From Rhizopus arrhizus (lineage: Eukaryota > Mucoromycota > Mucoromycetes > Mucorales > Rhizopodaceae): a DNA stretch of 64,000 bases. The position numbers and the translations under genes are program-made. Below are positions 44,185 through 54,999 of this stretch, piece after piece; within the stretch, counting starts at the first letter, position 1, and each line of letters opens with the position of its first letter. The stretch is from NCBI GenBank assembly GCA_024220505.1, contig JAKZZE010000005.1, positions 642,501 to 706,500 of the forward strand, read 5' to 3'. The notes beneath the pieces are model-generated. The model was not told where the DNA came from. It searched no databases and saw nothing but the letters and a program-made list of their open reading frames with translations.

Positions 44185-45855
44185 TACAGCAATCAAATCT
44201 TGTGAAATGTTATTGTGTGAAACTTGCTGTGGAGTAACCAGTCTGACAAGTTACTCTTTCACAAAAAAAGGGCATGACTACCTTTGATCAAATAAACCCA
44301 TGACTGCCGATGGTAAATCATTTGTTGCTGCGGAGAATTATCGACTGGATCGGGGACGAGCATCGGTGATTGAGTAAGCAAAAAGACATCAATAAATACT
44401 CTGTTTATTTGTCTGATCTTTTATTTAATTTCTTGCGTTGTATTAAAGCTGATTGATTCTTATAGATGAGTCGTTGTATTGATATGTTGTGTTTAGTGAT
44501 AGACTAGTGATGAACACTATAACTCAATTTATATGCTCAAGGCCTCAATTACAAATAACTTTATATAAAAGGTTGGAATGAATCATGAGTAAATGATAAA
44601 AGACATGTTCGCCGCAAACTAATAAAGTCATTTCATTCACTGAAAAAATAAATGAATTCTGTGGTTAAAGTCGCTTTTATATACAGTTTACACCCCATCT
44701 TGATTGCTATAAACCATACTACTTATACAAGTTTTCTATTGTGTTTCATATCTTATATAAGCAATAAATGATGTTGGGTGATTGCATTAAAGTACTAGAA
44801 ACAATTTGTAAACATTCTAGAACAAAGTCATTGGAACATATCTTGTTGTTCACATACCTGAAGAAAGCAAGTATATTTAATCTATTATAAATTAGTCAGC
44901 ATATGCTTATCTACCTTTTTTTTTTCTTTCTTCAACGTCATGTTGTAGATGTATGATCCAATTTCTGGGAATATTTCTATCAAAAGCGTCATTTGCGGTC
45001 GATCCTTATGTCTTTCTTATTGTACTTGAAAAAATTAAATGAGTTTAAGGTTCGTATGAATACGGTTTAGTTGATAATATAAGTCCTGTAGCAAAAAACT
45101 GTCGTGCACTTTGAACGCCTCAAAAAGTGAGCGGCTCTATGCAGACATGTTTAATGGCTTGAAGAACAAGTCTAGACAGTCCAACGACTCAAATATTCAT
45201 TAGGTTCTATGATAAGAAAACTAAAAAACCTCATTCTACTTCTTTCCAACATTCTTTCTAAAAAGTAAATAATTTTATCTTTTGATTAAAAATCTAATAA
45301 CACATTGGAATAAGTTCAAGTATTCAAGAAATACAAATTACATATTTCTTTAGTTCTTTGTTTAGAGAAACATGATCTACTAACTAAAGAACAAGCAACA
45401 TCGCTTACAGCAGAATTCTATTTCTTAGTCATGACTGATAAATACAGATTCATTAAGCTACTTTCAAGCTATCTATTAAAATTTTGAAATATTTTCAAAA
45501 TGAATAAAGTCGATTTCAATCGACAGTTTAGGATCAATTCTCTTAATTGTCTTTGCTGTTTACTTCAACTGCGCATCTTTGATATATCAAAATTATCCCG
45601 ATATAGTATCTGCAATTATAAACCATTTTATTTATTTAAACCTATAGTGTTCATAGCATTATTTATCTTACGAATTTATTGCAGTAGATTCATTATCAAT
45701 TGGTACAAACAATCCATGTTTAAAAAACTACCATAAACAGCATCCCCATCTATTTTTTTTTTAACTCGGTGGAAGATAAGTCACAAATGTCCTTGATTTT
45801 GGTTTTTTTTTTTTACATACTTTTTATTCTCTTTTTTATCTTCAACTAAAAGAAT
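43358..45855. other. Long gene-free stretch with 33-T run
   Basis: No complete gene is supported. A T-run of 33 at 44151-44183 is followed at 44300 by a 25-codon frame MTADGKSFVAAENYRLDRGR ending in a good donor-like GAGTAAG, but no second exon fits. The frame at 45500-45736 is AT-rich and motif-free. Confidence 0.4.
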
Positions 45856-47239
45856 ATGTCGCTTTTAAGAACGTTCACTACACAATCCAGTCAGCACTTT
45901 TTAAAGAGAACAATCATTATTGCTGTATGCTTACACTAGAAATCCATTGGCTGTTGTTTTTATTTATTTTTTTTAATAGACCCAGCGCCGTACACAAGCT
46001 ACTCTAAGTGACCAAACTAAAACATCAAGACTACAAGAGCTTCGACAAAAATTACAAGAAGAGACGAATTCATTAGATGAATTCGTCAACCCTGGTCAAA
46101 CTGAAAAATTAAGCCATACAGAAGCCTTGGAGTTGAGAGAAACCATTGTTGCAGGCAAACAAGTCAAGACTACAAAATTGTAAACATTATCTTTGTTTGT
46201 AGTGTACACATTCTAATATACAATCATGTTAGAAAACAACCTCGTCTACCAGAATGGCTAAAGACTGATATTCCTGTAGGCAAAAATTTCAGCAAGATCA
46301 AAAAAGATTTGCGTGGATTGAAACTTCACACGGTGTGTGAGGAAGCACGTTGTCCAAACATTGGTGACTGTTGGGGAGGAGGAGAGCATCAGACAGCAAC
46401 GGCTACTATTATGTTGATGGGTGATGAATGTACAAGAGGCTGTCGCTTTTGTTCTGTAAAGACCAACAGAACACCTAAACCGTTGGATCCTCATGAACCA
46501 GAACATACATCAGAAGCTATCAGTCGATGGGGACTAGATTATGTTGTATTGACAAGCGTGGATCGTGATGATCTTGCTGATGGTGGCTCTCGTCACTTTG
46601 CAGAGACAATTAGCAAAATCAAGCAAAAGTAATAATGATCATCCTATAGTAACCTAACTTCTGACTCAAATACCATTCTTAATTAGAGCACCTCATATTC
46701 TCGTAGAATGCTTAACTGGTGATTTTGGTGGTTCGCTAGAGGGAGTAGAAACAGTAGCAAAATCAGGCTTGGATGTATATGCCCATAATATTGAAACAGT
46801 CGAAGCCTTGACGCCTTATGTGCGTGATCGTAGAGCTGGTTTCCGTCAATCTCTAAAGGTACTTGAACACGCCAAGAAGACAAGACCTGACTTAATCACC
46901 AAAACATCCATCATGCTTGGTTGTGGTGAAACAGACGAAGAGGTTTTGGAAGCGCTTCAAGAACTTCGAAAAGTTGATGTTGACTGTGTAACACTTGGAC
47001 AATACATGAGACCTACCAAGAGACACATGAAAGTGCACGAATATGTCACTCCTGAAAAATTCAAGCATTGGGAAACAAAGGGTATGGAAATGGGATTCAA
47101 GTATGTTGCTAGTGGACCCTTAGTCAGATCAAGTTATAAAGCTGGTGAATTCTACATTGGAAACATATTGAAAGGTCGTCGAGGATTACCACTGACACCA
47201 ACACCAGAAGAATTTAAATCTCAAACCAAAAAGATATAA
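45856..47239 (+). CDS. LIP5: Lipoyl synthase, mitochondrial
   Basis: Radical-SAM enzyme that inserts two sulfurs into octanoyl groups of mitochondrial lipoyl-dependent complexes. Exons 45856-45924, 45980-46179, 46233-46628 and 46687-47239 give 405 residues. The first exon ([19 protein letters not shown]) is a mitochondrial presequence. The auxiliary cluster cysteines are Cys125, Cys130 and Cys136 ([13 protein letters not shown]), and the radical-SAM CxxxCxxC is Cys156, Cys160 and Cys163 (CTRGCRFC). The [32 protein letters not shown] and [16 protein letters not shown] blocks complete the family signature, with the conserved serine ligand in RSSYKAGE. The gene looks complete and functional. Confidence 0.97.
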
Positions 47240-48378
47240 AATAAAAAAAAACGCAACATATTTAGAACCTATCGGCACATTTTAGCAATTATTTAATGAA
47301 TAAAAACTATAAAGTGACAGTAATACGATACTTTAAGCAATAACTCAAAAGATATGTGCTGATAATGAACTATCAGTGATATCTCTCTCTCTTTTATTTT
47401 CTTTTCTATATTTTGCATGTAGTATAACCATTTTCACAATGATTGAAAATAAGCTTCCATACTACCATAATCGTATTGGTCAACATCTATCAATAGTACA
47501 ATATAGCAAATCAAAAGTTTATATGTTTTAAGTGCTGCAGTTTTTTTCAGCTTTTTTTTTTAGCGTTTGGTTCCAGAAAGACGAACAATTTTAGATTCAC
47601 AGATCTCAATAATAATGGTTCTGCAGAGCCTTCTTTAAATCTCTTGGTTGTTACCATATCATTGTCAATTTGCTTCAACTGCTATGGCATCTTAACTTTC
47701 TGCTCCAGCATCACTTATTCAACCCATCAATGCTTTCAACCTCTACCTACACGTATTCTGCTTACTGCTCAATTCAGATTGAACTGCAGTTACGACAGCA
47801 AGCACTTGATCTTCACGTCCCATTTTCCAGATACCGTCACATGCTGACTTTTGTATATCAAGTCCAAATCCTAGGGAATGGATAATAATGCTAGAATTAT
47901 GGAATGAAACTGAGCAAAGCTTTTATGCCATGTCCGTGTACAAAGCGAATCGTAAAATTCTTGAATAGCAAAAATTGCATGCAATAATTTTAAAGTTACA
48001 GATAGGTATTACCATTTCTTGATGAATAGGTTTGTAGGTAACCAAATTCTCGTCTACTACTTTTGTTCAAGATTGAGATTGTATTTTCTTTTCTTCAGTG
48101 TGTATCAAGAATGTAGTGCGCTCTTAATCTTTTTCAAAATAAACTCTTTTTTGTATTTTTGGGCCTGGCAGCACTGAAGTACTTGCTGCTCTTGTTTTTT
48201 CTTGAATGATTCAGAGCTCGAGTATTAAGGATTAAAAAGGCTTCATAATCATTAGAGCCAAAACGATACTGCTCATTTTAGCTATTCTAGGTAAATTGAG
48301 CTTTTGTTTTAGTTTAGCATAAATTCGGGTCATAAAAACCGTCTGATCAATTCACTGTCACCTCTCTTTTTATTTTCA
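47240..48378. other. Intergenic region with possible decayed coding fragment
   Basis: Between about 47650 and 47970 protein-like sequence is readable in two overlapping forward frames (QIELQLRQQALDLHV, then LWNETEQSFYAMSVYKANRK after a frame change near 47880). There are no start, introns or family I recognise. The rest is AT-rich. The part near 48300-48370 is probably the promoter of the PIG-P gene. Confidence 0.3.
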
Positions 48379-49444
48379 ATGGAAGAAAATGCCAGCCGTG
48401 TCTCTTTAGCAAAACGCCTTCTTACAACACAATATCTCTCAAATTCAAGATCAACGACGTCTTTACCTGACTTGATTCAGCCTTCTAAAAAGCAGCAGCA
48501 ACAGGCTGAAGATCTATTTATGCGTCGTGGAAACAGCCAATTGCTTGCTTCATCCAAACCAACTAGAGACCAGTTACATAAGCCAACGTAAAAGAAAAAG
48601 AAATAAAGCGATCATACAATTTAATTCCTCTTTGTAGAATTAACAAGCGACGGCATTCATTTAGTAGCTTTTTAAATGTGAAATATGGTAAATTAGCAGC
48701 AGTAGACAAGATGCGCAATGTAAAACGACTTGCTACTCTATCTCTTACAGCAGATGTTCCTCATGTCTCAACAGAAAAAGGAATTCAAAAGGTCACTCAG
48801 GGACATCGACCTAGATCTTATTCAGAGTAAACATTAAAAAGAAAAGAGAGCATTCAATTATTAAATTCTTTTAGGATTCCATACAATATACCACATGTAG
48901 AGAGAGCACCACCTGTAGCTATTACAAATAAGACACCCGCTTACGAATATTATGGATTTGTTATGTATTTAACATCATTTGTTGCTTTTGGTCTTTATCT
49001 TATTTGGGCTTATGTTCCTGATCCCATTTTACACAGTTTGGGTATCACTTATTACCCTGATAGGTACAATATAGTAATATTATACATAAAAGCAAGAACT
49101 AAAACATAAAGGGCAGATATTGGGCACTGGCTATTCCTGTTTGGCTTATGACGGTCGTATGGTTTATATTTACTTCATTCATGGCTATTAATTTGATGAA
49201 TACAGCTCCATTTGATTCATATCATTGTATTACAGGTAATTGTGGTGTATTTTATATAGTTAATTCTTATAGTGATTGTTTAGATGAACATGCCAATATA
49301 ATGTGCCTAGAAAACCAAAGGATGGTAGATCAACCATCTGATTGGATACCAGAGTTACACGATATATCCATCGGTTTAGTGAATCAATTCTTATATACAA
49401 ATGAACAAGACACAATATTAATAGAGAAAGAAAAAATAAATTAA
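48379..49444 (+). CDS. GPI19: GPI-GlcNAc transferase subunit P (PIG-P/Gpi19), N-terminally extended
   Basis: Subunit of the ER complex that makes GlcNAc-PI, the first step of GPI-anchor synthesis. Exons 48379-48587, 48638-48826, 48875-49063 and 49117-49444 give 304 residues. The PIG-P domain is at about residues 150-240: AYEYYGFVMYLTSFVAFGLYL (first membrane helix), WAYVPDPILHSLGITYYPDR, YWALAIPVWLMTVVWFIF (second helix), then NLMNTAPFDS. PIG-P proteins are usually about 130-180 residues, so the 130-residue Ser/Gln-rich N-terminal extension (with KKQQQQAEDL) is unusual. The C-terminal tail after the domain is also long. It precedes the O-fucosyltransferase-like gene by 178 bp in the same direction. 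Confidence 0.85.
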
Positions 49445-49622
49445 CTTGATTATTTAAAAACTCGTAAACAATCATAACTCTAATAAAAGCATGTCTTCAT
49501 TTATAAAATTAGTGTCTTTTTTTTAAAGTTGTGATACGTTTTTCTTGTCCAATCAGCAAGGATCTTCACTCAATTTAATTAAGGATACCGACTCATTACT
49601 TTTTTATTTCTCTTTAGCAACA

Positions 49623-51359
49623 ATGATAAGGGTTCAAAGACTAATCTTTTATGTCTTGTTTCTTGTATTCTTTCTATTCTTTTCTTTAAGTGTATTCCCT
49701 CGTCTCAAGTCAACATCTTCATCATCCCTCTCATCTATCAATAATCCACCTAATGTACATACTCCACCACCTAGAAAAGCAGACCCTACCGAAGAAAAAT
49801 ATTTATCTTGGTTTCCTCACAGGTAAAAACTTACTTCATATACAAGCATACAAAATGCAGCAGCTTATTCTTTCATAAAGTGACTTTCCTGAACAACAAG
49901 AATGTTTTAGAAATGGCATTCGACTTGCTTTAGAAACCAACCGTACTATTATTGCACCTATGCTTAGAATTAACAACATATATCCTTGGATGCCATTTGA
50001 AGATCTTGCCCGACGATATGAGGCTCAAGATAAAAAAATTCTTCACGATTTATGTAGTAACAATCAACCCCACTGGAGAACAGAACTTGAACCGTGTGAG
50101 ACAATCAACGAATGGACCGAGATACCTTGGTCAAGTGTGATGGATCTAGAAGCTATTAAACGAGATTTTGGTGTCCGCATCATTGAGCGTACTCAGGGCC
50201 ACGGCTGGGGTGTGCATGAATCTGCCTTGGGTGGTAACATTCATCCAGAAGATGTGGCTATTGTGGACGTCATGTCATTTAAGGAAAATGGAACCGATTG
50301 GGAACATGTTGATCCTGCCATGGAGGCACTCAAGCAAAAGGCAGCAAAGAACCAAGGCGTCTATAGCTGGATTCAGAGCCGCTTTTTTAGTCAAAAGGCA
50401 AAAGAGCAAGATAAATTGACAGAGCCATTGAAATATGTGTTTAGTGAAGAACAACTTCATGCTCTGGATGTAAAGATTATTCAATTCGGTGCCTTGAGCT
50501 CAGCCGCTCGCTATACTACACCACCTACAGATATACAGATGACTTTGCGCAAGTCCATGATGAAGACTCATTTTAATGTACCTGATCAGATGAAGGCTCT
50601 CTCTGATCAGGCCAATAAAATCGTTAATGCCCTCGGTGGTCGATTTGAATACAGCACCTTGATACTCAATTTGGCCAAACTCGTCGCTTTAGATGCCCGG
50701 GCTGGCACAATTCAAAGCTTAGACGTGGATGGAAAAAAAGAGACCGACATTGAGGCCGACGGACCAAAGAGCATGGACGATCTTGACAAACAAGCCAAGA
50801 AGGATCTGATGGACGCCCTTGTCTTGGAGATCTTTGGCGATATCCCCATCAATCAAGCTGTATCTGCTGCTATGCCCATCAAGCCTTCCAAGCTTTCTGA
50901 ATTCTTGGATGGTAGCCCTTTCCCTGTTACCGAGGCTAACCAAAGACGTGAATTATTAGAAGCTTGCGTGGATTATCACAAGAACGTGGAGAAACGCTAC
51001 CCCATATATTACTTGATATCTGAAATGGATATTGCTCCTGAAAGTCGACCTGATATCTTTGGCCCACTTTTAGATATGTTCCCTTGTGTGTTCTCAAAAC
51101 AAGATATGCTTAATTGGGGAATTCAAACAGAGAATTGGTCAAGGAAACAACCTGGTTTATCAGACACTGTAAATTATGAAAAGTTATTCCAGCCTCTTCT
51201 CAACATTTTGATTGCAGGAAAAGGTAAACGGAAAAATAAGCTAAAGCTTGCATTACGATGATTTCTTACGTGAATATAATGCTTGTAGGTTATTCATTTT
51301 TTGAAATTCCAACAACGCCTCTCACTCGATTCCTTAATTGGAGTCCAAAAGCAAAATAA
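49623..51359 (+). CDS. O-fucosyltransferase-like type II membrane protein
   Basis: Exons 49623-49822, 49881-51223 and 51289-51359 give 537 residues. A signal anchor (about residues 7-25, LIFYVLFLVFFLFFSLSVF) and a Ser/Pro-rich stem precede a luminal domain whose start KYLSWFPHSDFPEQQECFRN followed by LALETNRTIIAP matches the N-terminal nucleotide-sugar region of the O-FucT/GT65-like family. It ends FFEIPTTPLTRFLNW in the small last exon. Family members transfer fucose to Ser/Thr or act as related glycosyltransferases in Golgi or ER; catalytic residues cannot be checked here, so the acceptor and even the sugar are uncertain. An alternative upstream non-ATG start is not needed. It lies 178 bp downstream of GPI19. 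Confidence 0.68.
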
Positions 51360-52600
51360 AACACTGTAATCATGACATACAGTATCTCCAGAGGTAATTG
51401 ATCCTCAAGCTGGAAAAATTGGTTCCAAAAAGAGAAATAAATATTTTTAAGATTGAAAAATTTCTGATTCCAAAGAGTGAAAGAACTGGACCCTAATTTT
51501 GTGTTGTTTTTGGTACCTTTTTATTATTTTTTTTTAATTAAGCAATTGTTTAAGAAGGTTTCAAAACGAGGAATAAAATAACTTATATCTTCTATCAGAT
51601 CCTTCATGCGTATCTTGTTGTATACTTTTCTTGTTATTAACCTTTCTCCTTCTAGCAACACAGACCTTTTCATTTGCTTCAGTTGGGTTCAGAAAAGGAG
51701 AGTAAGAAAAAGATATAGGTGATAGTATCCTCATCGTCTCACATGAACCTTCAAGCCGTTTGTATGGTAAATGGAAGCATTGATCATTACTAAACAAAAG
51801 CCCTTCATATGATGTATAGCAAGTTCATCCATGATTTTGTTTACGAAGTCTCGATAACGTTCGGCCTTTGTTTCGTTTGGTTAATTCTTTCCTCCTGATT
51901 TATGTCAAGCTAGAGGTCAGCTTTCTCGGAAGCCTTTGAAAGCTTTGATGGAGTTCTAATACTCATAAATAGAGACAGCTCCAAGGACTGCCATCAGTAT
52001 CCTACGTTGCATTGGGATTCTAACGTTGACGGATATTCTTTTAGCTGACTATCGTTTTGTAGGCACCGTGTGCATGCTGTACCCAGCTTCATCAATGAAA
52101 ATAAAGTTGGGCATAAAATCCATTCCAATTTACTGCCATTTGACTATATATTATCTCCGTTTTCCAAGACTATTTCATCATTACTTATCTTTATAGTCTC
52201 TCTAACTTGTTTGAAAAATAGAGCAATCTTTTCTTATATAATCACGTAGAATAGTTTGCTGATCTTAAGATTTTCAAATTTTGTAAAACATATCCATTGT
52301 ATCAGATAAAACGAAAAGAGGATTGTTCTCAATATGCTTAATAAGAAAAATGGCTTGAAATCTGTGCTTCTCATGCATACATATATTTGCAATCTCCTTG
52401 ATATTAATAAAAAAAAAACAAGCGATGACCAGGACTATGCTTTTTGCATTAAAAGTGTGACAGACAGAAAAGTATATGCGACTATCGCGACAACACGATC
52501 ATCAGTTGTATTTTTTTGTAAGCCTCCGTCTTGCTGATCCCTATAGCATGCATTTCAATTTGGCAGGCTTCCGACAAAATCATGAATGTGATAATTAATG

Positions 52601-52646
<46 letters not shown>

Positions 52647-53417
52647 AGAAGAGCATAACGAATGGGCGATGACATGGGACTGACGCTTTTTTGTACGACG
52701 TAAAAGGTGTGAAGATCATGCTATCAAGTACTGCGATAACCAACGAATTCTTGATGTCTGGATCAACACCATAACGCATGTATATATGAGTGACGCCGGC
52801 CGAGTTAAGAGCAAAGAATATGCTTTTATGTAATCCTCATCCGGGTTTGATGAGGAGGATGCGAATCCCACCTTGGAAGACTCTTAGAAGTCTATAGATA
52901 TCATGACATTAATTTTGAATACGAAAATTTGAGATAAACAAGATACAATGTTTGAAAGCATTTAAACCCTAGCAGTTTATAGCATCTAATTGATCAAAAC
53001 TGTACAATCTTATTAAAGAACACGTTGAATCAATCAGGAAACAAATAGCAAGTTGTAGAGTTGTGAAGCGTACTTGTTTCAACATCATACAGCGAACGAA
53101 TTCATCTACTGAAAGTATTCAAGGTATTGGTATGATCATGAAAATTGAAAAAAGTAGCTATTTTTAATTCTTATTGTCTTTTCTTTTACAGCATGAATTA
53201 CAACAACAAAGCGTTTCTTTTTTGGAACCAATTTTTTTCCAGCTTGAGGACCAATAAACTCTGGGGATGCAATATTATTTGAATTCCGAAAAAAAACTAA
53301 AATAATAAAATAAACTCCATGATGTAATCATTAAATCAATTTCTCCTGCTCTTGTAAAGATATAAAGAGAAGCATATTTTTTAGAAAAATATGAATTTAT
53401 TGTAATTTTTATTCATC
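51360..53417. other. Intergenic region with decayed transposase and 43-A run
   Basis: Besides the transposase relic listed separately, a run of 43 A is at 52601-52643. Flanking a 7-nt spacer, TCCTCATC and GATGAGGA (about 52832-52854) form a small hairpin. A minus frame at 52660-52779 (begins MRYGVDPDIKNSLVIAV) is short and unrecognised. No intact gene is seen. Confidence 0.4.
51540..52115 (-). pseudogene. Decayed IS630/Tc1-like DDE transposase
   Basis: On the minus strand the frame reads FIFIDEAGYSMH (first DDE aspartate block), then VNVRIPMQRRILMAVLGA, and near the end SPISFSYSPFLNPTEANEKV, the YSPFLNPIE block with the last catalytic Glu. Stops and frame changes interrupt it (for example in the middle part). 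No inverted repeats are clear. It is a different copy from the one at 10.6 kb, with which it shares the family motifs. Confidence 0.65.
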
Positions 53418-54858
53418 ATGTATCCTCGTATCTTTCAATCAATTAAAAACCAACAATCTCTTTCAAAGAGACAATATACAACAGATGCCAAGACTAAAAA
53501 TGGTAATGGTCTTTTACTTGGTGGTCTATTAGCCGCTACAGCTGTTGGTGGTTATATGTATACTAAAAGTCCAAATCATAACAACAGTAAGTATGAATAT
53601 GACTTGTTCATCTGTCTTTTAACCAATTGATTTTGTAATAGACGTAATTCAAGAAAAGGATGCTAATAAAAATCCTATGGTTAGTGAAAAAGTCTCTTCA
53701 GATCCAAAGAAGCCCTCTTGGGAATCTAATCTCGAACAAGGCTCTACTGATAACAACAAGGACACTAGTCGTTTAGTCGGCAAGGACACAGATAAAGTCA
53801 AAGGAGTCTGGGAAAACAAAGAAAAAGAAGATCGTGCTACACGACAGGTAGCTTCCTCTGTAAGCGAAAACAATGAAGGTCAATCCATGTGGAGCGGCTG
53901 GTTTGGTGGAAGTCAAAGGACAGTCAATCCAATGGTGGAAGAAAAGCTCAGTTCGGATAGAACAAAAACAGATAAAGAAATGAAATTGGAAGCGCATGCC
54001 AATGATGTTATCCACGACACAAGTAATCTTGTCGAAAAAGATACCAAGAAGGTTGAAGGTGTTTGGAACAAGTCCAATGCCTCCCATCCCCCACACGAAG
54101 AGCGCAAGTCTTTTTGGTCTAGTCTTTTTGGTTCTTCCTCTAAAGATACTGACGCTTCTATAAATCAAGCAAAGAGCAAATTGAATGACGCAAAGCAAGA
54201 TACTGCCAATACAGCAGAAAGGGATGCCCATCGACTTTCTGGCGCTTGGAATGATACAAAAGACGCTCTTTCTAGTGAATCCAATCAAGTTAAACATGAC
54301 ACCAATGCTGCATGGGAGCAAACAAAGGACAAAGCCCAATCTAATGTCAACTCTGCCGAAAGACAAGCACAATCAACATGGAATAGTGCGTCTGCCAAAG
54401 CCAGTGATACTTATAATGCTGCACAAGACCAGGGTGCTCGCTTAAAACATGAAGCAAGTGATCAATACGCTAACCAAAGGGACCGTCTGAGCGACAGCTT
54501 GGATGACTTGCATCAAACAGTCTCTGACAATGCGGGTCGATGGAAGGACCAAGGTGAACAAAAGGCAAAAAGTTGGTATGAGAAAGGCACTGAACAAGTG
54601 CGAAATGGTTTTACCTCTGTCAAGAACACAGCTAACCAAGATGTCAAATGGGCCGAACAAAAGGTCCAAGATGGCGTAAACACAGTCAAACATGGCATGT
54701 TTGATAATAAGGGTAATGATAGTGAGTTGAAAGGACATATTCTTCGTGGTGAACGATTTGCTGAAGTAGAAGAGGGCCAATTGAGACCTACACGTACTCA
54801 AATGGGCCGTGTACCTGCAAAAGTAGTAGTTGAACATGCTCGAGGCAGTGATATGTAA
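53418..54858 (+). CDS. Mitochondrial LEA-like amphipathic-helix protein
   Basis: Exons 53418-53586 and 53642-54858 give 461 residues. The N-terminus MYPRIFQSIKNQQSLSKRQY is a mitochondrial presequence; a Gly-rich hydrophobic segment (LLLGGLLAATAVGGYMYT, about residues 34-51) may anchor it in the inner membrane. The rest is hydrophilic, with repeated 11-residue-like amphipathic units rich in Ala, Asp, Lys and Gln (for example AWEQTKDKAQSNVNSAERQA and NAAQDQGARLKHEASDQYAN), a pattern of group 3 LEA proteins that stabilise membranes during drying or freezing. Three W-rich SMWSGWFGGS-like motifs recur (FWSSLFGSSS). Function in this organism is inferred only from composition; apolipoprotein- or MICOS-type relatives are alternatives. 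Confidence 0.65.
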
Positions 54859-54999
54859 ACATGTATTTTTAATAAAGTTTTTTTTTTTTTTGACATAAAA
54901 ATCATAATTGTTTCCTCCCCGACTGTTCCGAAATAATCCTATATTCTTTGATCTCCACACCCCCTAGTATTTCTTTTTTTTTCCTTTTTTGTGTTCGAT

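Noticed and set aside
51360..51480. Extra 3' exon of the O-fucosyltransferase-like gene
   Set aside because: The last exon already ends with a TAA at 51357-51359 and the following sequence is not protein-like.
53773..54372. 199-codon minus-strand ORF (MCLSFGRVDIRLGF)
   Set aside because: Lies entirely antisense to the LEA-like gene; its openness follows from the repeat codon bias of the sense strand and it shows no domain.
54442..54960. 172-codon minus-strand ORF
   Set aside because: Antisense to the LEA-like gene and its 3' UTR; composition only.
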